Part shown: piece after piece, positions 19,300-28,703 of the stretch
Position numbering within the stretch: the stretch's first letter is position 1
How the letters are laid out: each line of letters begins with the position of its first letter
DNA from: Chloroflexota bacterium
GTDB taxonomy: Bacteria > Chloroflexota > Anaerolineae > Anaerolineales > Villigracilaceae
Length of the DNA stretch: 64,000 nucleotides
NCBI GenBank assembly: GCA_013388855.1
Contig: JACAEM010000034.1
Location: forward strand, 1 to 64,000
Direction: 5' to 3'
Translations under genes and position numbers: made by a program
The notes under the pieces: model-generated
What the model was told of the DNA's origin: nothing
What the model saw: the letters and a program-made list of their open reading frames with translations, nothing else
The model's database searches: none

Positions 19300-19316
19300 G
19301 CTTGTTAAATCGGTCA

Positions 19317-19724
19317 TTACGCGTTCTGCTTGAGCAGGTCGGCGAAGTTGGTGCCTTTGAGCCGCCGTACCAGCTCCTCCTGAGCATCGCACCAGACAGG
19401 CTTGATCGGGCAGTTTTCGTCAAAAGCGCAGGAGCCGTTATTGCCGACGCATTCATTCAACTGGATGGGACCGTCAATCGCTTCGATCACTTCCAACAAG
19501 GTGATATCTTTGGGGTCCCGTGCGAGTGTTACTCCACCTCTGGCTCCCCGGGAAGTATGAAGCAGACCAGCAATCGAGAGTTGTGAGATGATCTTTGCCA
19601 AAAATGACGGGGGAATGTTTTGTTCTTTTGCAACTGCACTGGTTGCGGAGCGTTCGCTATTCCCCACACGCGCCAAGTGCAACACCGCGCGCACCGCATA
19701 ATCAGCCTGACGAGTAATCTGCAT
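19317..19724 (-). CDS. Rrf2 family transcriptional regulator, probably Fe-S binding
   Basis: MQITRQADYAVRAVLHLAR...IPPSFLAKIISQLSIAGLLHTSRGARGGVTLARDPKDITLLEVIEAIDGPI with C-terminal Cys cluster. Confidence 0.9.
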   Translation of the reverse strand: MQITRQADYAVRAVLHLARVGNSERSATSAVAKEQNIPPSFLAKIISQLSIAGLLHTSRGARGGVTLARDPKDITLLEVIEAIDGPIQLNECVGNNGSCAFDENCPIKPVWCDAQEELVRRLKGTNFADLLKQNA

Positions 19725-19736
19725 ATATGCCTTCCT

Positions 19737-19751
19737 TCTCTAAAATAGAGA
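19737..19751. promoter_or_regulatory. Candidate Rrf2 autoregulatory site
   Basis: Palindrome tctctaaaatagaga just upstream of the Rrf2 gene; a second ctctaaa half-site follows. Confidence 0.35.
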
Positions 19752-19984
19752 ATCCTTGTCTCTAAACACGATTTTAGTGTTCCCGTGTGTCTTCATCAAG
19801 TGATAGAGGTCACAGATGAATTATGACCTTTTACTCCTAATATAACCCGGTTAGTAGGCGTTGGTAAGGCTGTTTACGAAAATTCAATTTGTTGTTTTTC
19901 CGAATGATTATAAAAAGGAATCAAGTGGATATGGGAAAATCCCTTCAAAAAAGTATATCTACCTTCCGAAACTGGTTGCGCCGT

Positions 19985-20800
19985 TGATGTTAGTAGTGGC
20001 AATATATCTGACCTTTTCCCCTACCCAAATGTGGATCACCGGACTGAACCTGCTCAGGAAACCCTTCCTGCACTTGCCTACGCACTTCAACCGGGCGGAG
20101 AGAAATACGCATCACTCACCGAAGTAGGCTTCGCGCCTTCCTTGTCACAGGCGGCTTTAAGGCATTCACAGCCACATTCGAAGATTTGCATGGACTGGCG
20201 CAATTGCCCGGTCTGGCAGTTCAGCAGTTGATGCGTAACGGGTACAGCTTTGGCGCAGAAGGTGACTGGAAGACCTCCGCCCTTGTACGCGCCATGAAGT
20301 CATGAGTGCCGGATTGAAAGGCGGTGCCTCGTTCATAGAGAATTACACCTACCATTTCAGCGTCAACGGTGATAAAGTTCTTGGCGCGCACATGCTTGAA
20401 ATCTGCGAATCGATTGCATCGACCAAACCAAAACTGGAAAGCCTTCCGCTCTCTATCGGCGGGAAGGCCGATCCCGTCCGATTGACATTCGACGCCCATA
20501 TGAGACCTGCTGTTGGAGCATCCATCATGGATATAGGGCAACGATTCCTTATCGTCGCCAATGTGGTGGATGTGGTTCCGACCGATGCGTCTCTTCCCAA
20601 ACTCCCGGTCCCGGGTGCGCTATGGATACCACGCCCCGAACTGAAAGTTGCCGCCTGGCTCTACGCGGGCGCACCGCATCGGCTTCAGCTATGCTGTTAC
20701 TCCCGGACACTTGAAAGATTTCGCCGAGACGGTGAATATCGAATTCATATTGATCAACAAAAACACTTATGTAGAGGAGTTCAAGGAAAGACTGCGCTGA
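19985..20800 (+). pseudogene. araA: Decayed L-arabinose isomerase pseudogene
   Basis: AraA-like fragments in different frames: [78 protein letters not shown] then stop; [19 protein letters not shown]...LPLSIGGKADPVRLTFDA...; final frame HRIGFSYAVTPGHLKDFAETVNIEFILINKNTYVEEFKERLR*. Confidence 0.85.
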
Positions 20801-20896
20801 AATGATCTCTATTACCATATGAACAGTGAACTATAGCATTCACATCTTGCAGATGCCAAGATACATCTTGTTGATTACAAGAAGGTATTTTGCAAA

Positions 20897-21763
20897 ATGA
20901 CAGAGGCAATCATGGATAAGAAAATCTTGAAGAACGATTTCCTGCACGTCGAATATCTCACCGATTCACTACGCATCATGCGACTGTCCCTCGCTGGTAA
21001 AGCCAATATGCTGGCTGATATTAGCAATATTCCTCCAACCCCCACACCTTATGGGGACTTCCATTTTCTCGGAGGGCATCGTTTATGGCATGCGCCCGAG
21101 TCCATGCCGCGTACTTACATTCCCGATGCGTCTGTCACGGTCACTGCGCTTTCCGATGGCGTTATTCTGGAAGCACAAACCGAAACGGGCACAGGCATTC
21201 GTAAAAAGATCGAAATCCGCCTCGCCCCGGATAAACCATCCCTGACGCTGACCCACACGCTCACGAATAACGGATTGTGGGCCGTGGAACTGTCCCCCTG
21301 GGCAATCACACAATTCCGCTTGGGTGGAACGGCGATTTTGCCAATGCCCGTCGGAAATGCTGATCCGGCGGGGCTACTGCACAATCGCCAGTTCTCGCTT
21401 TGGCCCTATGCGCGCATCAACGATCCGCGCGTGAACTGGGGAGATGATTTCATTTTGTTCAAGGCAGATGCGATTCTGCCGCCGTTCAAGATTGGTTACT
21501 TCAATCCACACGGCTGGCTGGCCTATTGGCTAGATGGCGTGCTTTTCCGTAAATCATTCGATGTACAAATCGGATTGCCCCATCCTGATAACAATTGCAA
21601 TGCCGAAATGTACTGTAATAACCTGTTTGTGGAATTGGAAAGCATCGCTCCACTTGTGAAACTCTCCCCTGGAGCGTCGGTGCATCATATCGAAACGTGG
21701 GATCTTTTTGACAAAGCTGATTCCCTGCCGGAGGAAATACAGGCGGTTCTTTCCACGAACTGA
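20897..21763 (+). CDS. Aldose epimerase-like / DUF4380-like sugar-binding fold protein
   Basis: GGHRLWHAPESMPRTYIPD, GIRKKIEIRLAPDKPSLTLTHTLTNNGLWAVELSPWAITQF, ELESIAPLVKLSPGASVHHIETW. Confidence 0.6.
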   Translation: MTEAIMDKKILKNDFLHVEYLTDSLRIMRLSLAGKANMLADISNIPPTPTPYGDFHFLGGHRLWHAPESMPRTYIPDASVTVTALSDGVILEAQTETGTGIRKKIEIRLAPDKPSLTLTHTLTNNGLWAVELSPWAITQFRLGGTAILPMPVGNADPAGLLHNRQFSLWPYARINDPRVNWGDDFILFKADAILPPFKIGYFNPHGWLAYWLDGVLFRKSFDVQIGLPHPDNNCNAEMYCNNLFVELESIAPLVKLSPGASVHHIETWDLFDKADSLPEEIQAVLSTN

Positions 21764-21907
21764 TCGAAGCTTTTACAAAGCAGCGACATTGTGCAGGTTG
21801 ATCGTGGCGAAACAATCAAACGGGCAAGACCCGCGTAGTCATTGCGACAGGGCCGTCACAGCAGAACAGGTGAATTATCTGCCGCAATTTCTGCTCACAC
21901 ACATCGT

Positions 21908-22828
21908 CTACTCTGCCCTCTTGACCTGAAACGTATCGAAATCCCGCGCTACGGAGGTATTGGGGAAAATCTCCTGTGCCTCCTTCAACACGTCCTTTTC
22001 GCGGTAACGGCGGGAAATATGGGTGAGAATCAATTTCTTAACGCCCGCCTTCAACGCCAATTCCGCGCCCTGACGCGCCGTCAAGTGTGAAAACTCACCC
22101 GCCATTTCGGCTTCTTCATCCAGATACGTAGATTCGATCACGAGCGCGTCCGCGTCGCGGCAAACCTCGAGCAGGTTATCTGTTCTACCGGTATCCCCCA
22201 CCACGACCAGTTTCACGCCCCGTTGCAGCGGGCCCAGCACATCATCCGGCTTGATCCGCCGTCCGTCGGGCAGGGTGATCTCGTTGCCCGCGACCAACTC
22301 CTTGCGTTCCGGTCCGAACGGGACGCCCAGTTCCGTCGCCTTCTCATTCAGGAACGGACGCCGCGCATTGCCTTCAAAAACATATCCCAGGCAATCCGGT
22401 CCGCGGTGACTGACCGGGAACGCGCTCACAGTGAAATCATCGGCTTCAAAAAAAGTGCCGGGTTTGATCTCGTTCAACCGCAGCGGCATCGGAGGCGTGT
22501 TGCCGCGTAAAACCACGCCATACAATAGGTCGTGGACACGGTCGAGCGTGAAACGCCCGCCGAAAATTTCGAGTTCCTCGATGGCTTCCCAACGCAGGAA
22601 GGTACTGAGCAGACCGCCCAGCCCGAGAATGTGATCGAGATGTCCATGCGTCAGCAGGATGCGTGAGAGATTCTTAAAGCCCGTGCCTGATTGCAGGATC
22701 TGTCGCTGTGTGCCCTCGCCGCAATCGACCAGAAAACGATATTCGTCGTGTTTGACGATCTGCGCGGACAATCCGCGCTTTGCCGAGGGCGCCGAGGCGG
22801 ATGTACCAAGAAAGAGTATTTCAAACAA
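21908..22828 (-). CDS. rnz: Ribonuclease Z / MBL-fold tRNA 3' endonuclease
   Basis: FEILFLGTSASAPSAKRGLSAQIV, RFLVDCGEGTQRQ, LLTHGHLDHILGLGGLL, VVVGDTGRTDNL, LILTHISRRY. TTG start at 22828 inferred. Confidence 0.92.
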   Translation of the reverse strand: MFEILFLGTSASAPSAKRGLSAQIVKHDEYRFLVDCGEGTQRQILQSGTGFKNLSRILLTHGHLDHILGLGGLLSTFLRWEAIEELEIFGGRFTLDRVHDLLYGVVLRGNTPPMPLRLNEIKPGTFFEADDFTVSAFPVSHRGPDCLGYVFEGNARRPFLNEKATELGVPFGPERKELVAGNEITLPDGRRIKPDDVLGPLQRGVKLVVVGDTGRTDNLLEVCRDADALVIESTYLDEEAEMAGEFSHLTARQGAELALKAGVKKLILTHISRRYREKDVLKEAQEIFPNTSVARDFDTFQVKRAE

Positions 22829-22957
22829 AATGGAATCCTTAAATGTGACGTTGTTTCGTAATTTTACCCTACCAGGCGCCGCGTTCATGACAAAACCAAG
22901 TCCAGCGCATGAATGGGCGCAAAAGAAAAACAGACCATTTGTGCTATACTTCAAAAC

Positions 22958-25264
22958 ATGCCACTCAAGACTCCGCCATCAAAATCGGAAGGGAAATCCA
23001 AAGGTACGACTCCTCCGCGCGGCAAAGGGGATGGAAAGTCCGCTTCGAGACGGAAAGCGCATCACCCTGAGCCGGAGGTTGTTTCCGTTTCCTGGTGGGA
23101 TTCCCTCTCCGCTGAGCGCAAACTCGACGTGGTCGGCGCGGTCATGGCGGTGGTGGGACTGCTCACCTCGCTCATCCTGTTCTCCGCCCAACGCAGCGCA
23201 GTGACCGGGAGCATGGTGCGCGTGTTAAGTCAGGTCTTCGGTTGGGGAATTTATGTTTTGCCCGTCGGCTTGATCGTGATGGGCTTGTGGCTTGTCCTGC
23301 GCCGCATCGAAAAACTCCCGCCGCTTTCGCTCGAACGCGCCACCGGCATCATTCTTTTCTTCGTGTGGCTTCTGGCGGCAATGCACTCGTCCATCGCCGC
23401 GCCCGAAATGGCGGAACAAGCCGCTCTGGACGGCGCAGGCGGCGGGTACATCGGCAGCTTGATTCAGCGGTTCCTGTTCAACAACCTCGGAACAGCGGGC
23501 GCCTGGATCATCCTGCTGGCATGGCTGGTCATCACCATGACGATGATCTTCGACATTTCGGTCGAGGACCTGTTCCGGTGGGTCAGCCCGATTTTCGCGA
23601 AGGCTCGTGAGATGCTTGCCAGACAACAAACACAAACCACCCAGTCCTTATCGCCAGAGGGAGCCGAAGTCGCATCCAATGGGTACACGCCCTTAAACCG
23701 ACCGGAGCCTGTCGTGACACCCGTCGCGCCTGGCACGCCGGTGACCACCACCAAGCCAATGAGTCCGGTCATTAACTGGCAATTGCCGAACGTCAAGGAT
23801 ATTCTCGATTCCGGCGCCGCTCCCTCGGTCAATGAAGAGTTCATCCAACAGCGCGCCCGCTTGATTCAGGAAACGCTGGCATCCTTTGGCGCTCCCGTTC
23901 AAGTGGTGGAGATCAACCGGGGGCCGACGATCACGCAATTCGGCGTGGAGCCACTCTTCGTCGAGACTCGAGCCGGGCGGACGAAGGTCCGCGTCAACAA
24001 AATTGCCTCGCTGGCGGATGATCTTGCCCTCGCCCTCGCCGCGCCGCGCATCCGCATCCAGGCGCCCGTACCGGGACACAGTTACGTTGGCATCGAAGTC
24101 CCCAACGAAGAGATGACGCTGGTCGCCTTGCGTGACCTGCTCGAAAGCGAAGCCTTCCAACGAAACAAGAATCCGCTGCGGTTCGCGCTGGGCAAGGATG
24201 TGACCGGACATCCCATCAACACGACCCTCGAGAATATGCCGCATCTGCTCATCGCCGGGACGACCGGTTCCGGTAAGTCGGTATGTGTCAACGCGATATT
24301 GACCTGCTTCCTGATGTACAACACACCCGACGACCTGCGCATGATTCTGGTGGACCCCAAGCGTGTGGAGTTGACCGGCTACAACGGCGTGCCGCATCTG
24401 CTCTCGCCGGTGGTCGTGGAGATCGACCGCGTGATCGGCGCGCTGCAATGGATGACGCGCGAAATGGACAAGCGGTATCACATGTTCGCGCAGGTTGGCT
24501 CGCGCAATATCGCCGACTACAATGCCAAGATGAAATTGCAAGGCGGGAAGAAACTGCCGTTCCTCGTCATTGTCATCGACGAGTTGGCCGACCTAATGAT
24601 GATCGCGCCCGGCGAAACCGAACAGACCATCACGCGTCTCGCACAGCTGGCGCGTGCCACCGGCATCCACATGATTCTCGCCACCCAGCGCCCTTCCGTG
24701 GATGTGGTGACCGGGCTTATCAAGGCGAACTTCCCGGCGCGCATCGCCTTTGCGGTGGCATCCAACACCGACAGCCGCGTCATTCTCGACCAGCCCGGCG
24801 CGGAGCGCCTGCTCGGACGCGGCGACATGCTTTTCCAGGCGCCTGACGCGCCCGCGCCTGCGCGTCTGCAGGGTGTGTTCGTCTCCGATCATGAAATCCA
24901 GAATCTGGTGGAGTTCTGGCGCAAACAGGCAGGCGGAATGAGTCCCTACGGCGCGCTGGGCACACCCGTGGACATTCCCGCCTCCGACATCCCGCTAAAA
25001 CAGACCGAAATGTTCGAGGACATGTCCCCTGCGGAGAAGAACGTCGACCCCTTACTCGCCGAAGCCATCGACTTCGTCCGCCGCGAAGGACGCGCCTCCG
25101 TGTCCATGCTCCAGCGCCGAATGCGCATCGGCTACACCCGCGCCGCCCGCATCGTAGATATGATGGAAGACAGGGGCATCGTTGGTCCACCCGAGGGAAC
25201 GTCACAGGTGAGAAAGATTCTGGATTACGGTCCCACCGCGCCGCCAAAAGATGATGGAGCGTAA
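22958..25264 (+). CDS. ftsK: DNA translocase FtsK/SpoIIIE
   Basis: N-terminal TM segments, Walker A LLIAGTTGSGKSVCVNAIL, MILVDPKRVELTGYNGVPHLLSPVV, C-terminal gamma domain. ATG 22958 is preferred; a -10-like tatact lies just upstream. Confidence 0.95.
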   Translation: MPLKTPPSKSEGKSKGTTPPRGKGDGKSASRRKAHHPEPEVVSVSWWDSLSAERKLDVVGAVMAVVGLLTSLILFSAQRSAVTGSMVRVLSQVFGWGIYVLPVGLIVMGLWLVLRRIEKLPPLSLERATGIILFFVWLLAAMHSSIAAPEMAEQAALDGAGGGYIGSLIQRFLFNNLGTAGAWIILLAWLVITMTMIFDISVEDLFRWVSPIFAKAREMLARQQTQTTQSLSPEGAEVASNGYTPLNRPEPVVTPVAPGTPVTTTKPMSPVINWQLPNVKDILDSGAAPSVNEEFIQQRARLIQETLASFGAPVQVVEINRGPTITQFGVEPLFVETRAGRTKVRVNKIASLADDLALALAAPRIRIQAPVPGHSYVGIEVPNEEMTLVALRDLLESEAFQRNKNPLRFALGKDVTGHPINTTLENMPHLLIAGTTGSGKSVCVNAILTCFLMYNTPDDLRMILVDPKRVELTGYNGVPHLLSPVVVEIDRVIGALQWMTREMDKRYHMFAQVGSRNIADYNAKMKLQGGKKLPFLVIVIDELADLMMIAPGETEQTITRLAQLARATGIHMILATQRPSVDVVTGLIKANFPARIAFAVASNTDSRVILDQPGAERLLGRGDMLFQAPDAPAPARLQGVFVSDHEIQNLVEFWRKQAGGMSPYGALGTPVDIPASDIPLKQTEMFEDMSPAEKNVDPLLAEAIDFVRREGRASVSMLQRRMRIGYTRAARIVDMMEDRGIVGPPEGTSQVRKILDYGPTAPPKDDGA

Positions 25265-25285
25265 ATTTGATATAATTCTTTCCAT

Positions 25286-25357
25286 GCCCTGATAGTTCAA
25301 TGGACAGAACAAGGCACTCCTAAGGCTTAGATGTAGGTTCGATTCCTACTCAGGGCA
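25286..25357 (+). tRNA. tRNA-Arg (anticodon CCT)
   Basis: gccctga...tcagggc acceptor stem, anticodon loop cactCCTaagg, TpsiC arm taggttcgattccta; tataat box at 25271-25276. Confidence 0.88.
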
Positions 25358-25395
25358 CACATGTGTGCATCAGGTAAAATTTTTCTTACAGAATT

Positions 25396-25427
25396 CTTAT
25401 GTAACAACTCTTGATTTGTTACATAAG
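25396..25427. repeat. Perfect 12-bp inverted repeat
   Basis: cttatgtaacaa ctcttgat ttgttacataag. Confidence 0.7.
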
Positions 25428-25446
25428 CTGTAGTAATATAAAAAGC

Positions 25447-25490
25447 GATGAACGCTAGGGTGCCCCCCTCACCCTGGCGTTCATCATTTT
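25447..25490 (+). terminator. Strong hairpin terminator
   Basis: gatgaacgctagggtg ... caccctggcgttcatc followed by attttaat. Confidence 0.7.
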
Positions 25491-25557
25491 AATCTGGCCA
25501 AAAGTTTTCAATCCCTCTCACAAGGCCAGGTCTTGCAAGAAGGACTTTGTAACGCCA

Positions 25558-26817
25558 TTATTTCACAACCTTCTCCAACGCTTCTCCAAATCTTTCCAAT
25601 TCATCCAGTGTGTTGTAATGCACCGGTCCAATACGAACCATACCGCCCGCGTCCAACAACCCCATCCGTTCCACGATTGCCAGGGCGTAATTGTGCCCAT
25701 TCCAGACATAAAAGCCCAGTCTGCCCAGTTCATCGGCGATTCGCTCCGGGTCTTTTCCGTCCACGGTAAACGAGACTGTGGGCACGCGCTCATCGAGGTG
25801 ATCCAGGTCCGTTACACCGTGGATGCGCGTCCCCGAAATTGATTGAACAATTCCAATTAATTTTCTGGACAATTCCTTCTCATATGCCTGCATGGCAGAC
25901 ATGCCCACCTTGAGTTCCAGCCGGCGACCGGAGAAACCCGCCTCCCTCCAAGCCTGAACCTGACCCGCCCCGAACTGCATTCCCAGCCACTGGAGATATT
26001 CCAGCGCGCCTAACACACCTGCGATTCCTTCATGGTTTTGCGTGCCGGTCTCGAATTTATATGGCAATTCATTCGAAGCCGGGCGGACTTTGTACGCCTT
26101 CAACTCACTGAGCCGGTCATACTTTCCATACAACGCGCCTGCATGTGGCCCGAAAAATTTATAGCTGCTGCAAACAAGGAAATCACAACCGATGTCCTGC
26201 ACGTCAATCGGTCCATGCGGCGCGTATTGCACCGCGTCGATATACACCAGCGCGCCCGCGTCATGCGCCATCTTTGTCAGCATCTTGACCGGGTTCACCG
26301 TCCCCAGCAAATTCGACGCGTACCCGAACGCCGCAATCTTCGGCTTCCTGTCCAACGCACGGGCAAAATCATCGAGGTCGAGTTTTCCCTGCTCCACATC
26401 GATATCCACCCACAGCAAATTACATCCTTTATCCTCCGCCACCAGCATCCACGGTGAAATGTTGGCGTCATGATCGAGCCGCGTTACAAGAATATTATCG
26501 CCCGGCTGCAAATTCCGCGCCAGCGTGCGGGACATGTGCAGGGTAAGCGTGGTCATGTTGTTGCCGAAGATGATTTCCTCCGGGCGCGAGGCGTTCAGAA
26601 AATCCGCCATTGCCGCGTGCGCCTCGTACAATACCTCGTCCGACCGGCGGCTGGTCTCAAACCGTCCCTCGTGGTTGGCATTACATTCGAGTAAATATCG
26701 GTTGATTCGGTCGAGGCTGGGCTTCGCGATCTGCGTCCCGGCTGGGTTGTCCAAAAAAACGGCGGGGCGATCTAGGGATGGGAATTGCTGGCGAACCAGG
26801 TTTACATCGTAGGTCAT
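25558..26817 (-). CDS. Cysteine desulfurase-like aminotransferase class V
   Basis: VRQQFPSLDRPAVFLDNPAGTQ, FGNNMTTLTLHMSRTLA, VYIDAVQYAPHGPIDVQDIGCDFLVCSSYKFFGPHAGALYGK. Confidence 0.9.
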   Translation of the reverse strand: MTYDVNLVRQQFPSLDRPAVFLDNPAGTQIAKPSLDRINRYLLECNANHEGRFETSRRSDEVLYEAHAAMADFLNASRPEEIIFGNNMTTLTLHMSRTLARNLQPGDNILVTRLDHDANISPWMLVAEDKGCNLLWVDIDVEQGKLDLDDFARALDRKPKIAAFGYASNLLGTVNPVKMLTKMAHDAGALVYIDAVQYAPHGPIDVQDIGCDFLVCSSYKFFGPHAGALYGKYDRLSELKAYKVRPASNELPYKFETGTQNHEGIAGVLGALEYLQWLGMQFGAGQVQAWREAGFSGRRLELKVGMSAMQAYEKELSRKLIGIVQSISGTRIHGVTDLDHLDERVPTVSFTVDGKDPERIADELGRLGFYVWNGHNYALAIVERMGLLDAGGMVRIGPVHYNTLDELERFGEALEKVVK

Positions 26818-26834
26818 GTTTTCATCTTTAGTGG

Positions 26835-27428
26835 TTATGATATTGCCAGTTCTTCGGCTTTGGCGAACTCTTCGGGCGTGTTCACATTCCAAAACGCCAG
26901 CCCGGACGGGTCATATTTCCTCACATCCTCGGACGTAAGCGTGTGGACTTTCACTTGTGGGAACCACGCGATGACCTTCCATTGACCGGCATCGATGGCG
27001 GCTTCAATGGCGGGAAGACAAGTCGCGCGGCGGTAGACGGCATGGAACGGCTCGTAACCTTCATCGCTTTTTGCGATGACGGCATCCGCTTCTTTCTCGA
27101 CGAGAAGCCTGCTCATCGCCTCGAGAAGCGCCGCACTGGCAAAAGGCATGTCGCACGCCGCCACTGCGACAATGGGTTGTGCGGCGGAGGCAATCGCAGT
27201 GTAGAGTCCGCCCAGGGCACCGCGATCAGGCTTGAGGTCCGAAAAGAGGCGCAGTCCTAAAAATCGATACTCGTCCGGGCGGTTTGTCGTCACGATCAAT
27301 TCGTCTGCGATGGGGGTCAGTCGCTCGACCACGCGTTGAATGAGGGGGCGTCCCAGAAAGGGTTTGAGCGCTTTGTCCTCGCCCATACGGGAGGACGCGC
27401 CACCAGCCTGTACACAAACAGTCAGCAT
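26835..27428 (-). CDS. mobA: Molybdenum cofactor guanylyltransferase
   Basis: MLTVCVQAGGASSRMGEDKALKPFLGRPLIQRVVERL, PDRGALGGLYTAIASA, VAACDMPFAS. Start reassigned to 27428. Confidence 0.9.
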   Translation of the reverse strand: MLTVCVQAGGASSRMGEDKALKPFLGRPLIQRVVERLTPIADELIVTTNRPDEYRFLGLRLFSDLKPDRGALGGLYTAIASAAQPIVAVAACDMPFASAALLEAMSRLLVEKEADAVIAKSDEGYEPFHAVYRRATCLPAIEAAIDAGQWKVIAWFPQVKVHTLTSEDVRKYDPSGLAFWNVNTPEEFAKAEELAIS

Positions 27429-27456
27429 GGGTGTATTATAAAGGGGAGAGGTTCGT

Positions 27457-28572
27457 ATGGCGAAGTCCATCGGTGAGTTGCTGGATCGATTAACGGTGAC
27501 CGGGGAACTGTACGAAAAGCTGGAGGGCGGCGCGGTGCGGTGTTTTGCGTGCGGGCATCGCTGCGTGATCCGCGAGGGCAGGCGCGGTGTCTGCCAGGTG
27601 CGCTTCAATGAGGGAGGGGAGTTGCGTGTGCCGCATGGATATGTTGCCGCGCTGCAAAGCGACCCCATCGAGAAGAAACCCTTCTTTCACGTGCTGCCCG
27701 GCGCGAACGCCCTGACGTTTGGGATGCTCGGCTGTGACTATCACTGCGGGTACTGTCAGAACTGGCTGACATCTCAAGCCATGCGCGACCCGGCTGCGGA
27801 TGTGTCGGTGAATTACATTCGGGAGATTTCCCCGAAAGGAATGGTGGAGTACGCACGCCGCACAAAGGCGTCCGTCGTTGTTTCCTCCTATAACGAGCCG
27901 TTGATCACCAGCGAGTGGGCGGCGGCGATCTTCAAGGAGGCGAAAGCAGCCGGTTTGATGTGCGCCTACGTCTCGAATGGGAACAACACGCCGGAGGTGA
28001 TGAAATATCTCGCTCCGTATCTCTCTGCCTACAAGGTGGATTTGAAGTGCATGCAGGACAGGAATTATCGCAAATTGGGCGGCGTGTTGCAGAATACTCT
28101 GGACGGAATCAAGCGCGCACATGAGATGGGATTGTGGGTCGAGATCGTGACCCTGACGATCCCTGGGTTTAACGATTCGAATGAGGAGTTGTGGGATGCG
28201 GCGCGTTTCATCGCCGGTGTCTCGCGTGACATTCCGTGGCATGTGACCGCGTTTCACAAGGATTACAAGATGACCGATCCCGACAACACCGACGCGAAGA
28301 CGCTTCTGCGCGCCGCCGAGATCGGGAAGGAGGCAGGGCTGAGATACGTCTATGCGGGGAATTTGCCGGGACGGGTCGGGGAGTACGAAGATACCTTCTG
28401 CGCGGGATGCAACTTCCGGCTGATTCGCAGAACCGGGTATGTCATCCATGAGTATCACGTGACCGGCGAGGGAGCTTGTCCGAAGTGCCATATGAAGGTG
28501 CCGGGTTTATGGCACGCAGACCCCTCCAGAGTAGTATTAAATGGGCTGGGAATTCCTTTGCCCATTCATTAA
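27457..28572 (+). CDS. amrS: AmmeMemoRadiSam-type radical SAM protein (AmrS-like)
   Basis: VRCFACGHRCVIREGRRGVCQVRFNEGGEL, MLGCDYHCGYCQNWLTSQ, VSSYNEPLITSEWA. Confidence 0.92.
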   Translation: MAKSIGELLDRLTVTGELYEKLEGGAVRCFACGHRCVIREGRRGVCQVRFNEGGELRVPHGYVAALQSDPIEKKPFFHVLPGANALTFGMLGCDYHCGYCQNWLTSQAMRDPAADVSVNYIREISPKGMVEYARRTKASVVVSSYNEPLITSEWAAAIFKEAKAAGLMCAYVSNGNNTPEVMKYLAPYLSAYKVDLKCMQDRNYRKLGGVLQNTLDGIKRAHEMGLWVEIVTLTIPGFNDSNEELWDAARFIAGVSRDIPWHVTAFHKDYKMTDPDNTDAKTLLRAAEIGKEAGLRYVYAGNLPGRVGEYEDTFCAGCNFRLIRRTGYVIHEYHVTGEGACPKCHMKVPGLWHADPSRVVLNGLGIPLPIH

Positions 28573-28703
28573 ATATCTTTTTGCTGTATAATCTGCTCAC
28601 TCACTTGGAAGGAGGTGCTTCGCCGCATAGTTATTCCCCCTTTTCCCCGTACTACATACAACAGTAAGTAATCCCAACCCTAATTTCTCTCAGGAGGAGA
28701 AAC

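Noticed and set aside
17476-19308. 610-aa plus-strand ORF opposite hutU
   Set aside because: Antisense shadow of urocanate hydratase; no family motifs.
19861-20127. 88-aa ORF MVRLFTKIQ...
   Set aside because: Only its distal part resembles AraA; best explained as part of the araA pseudogene.
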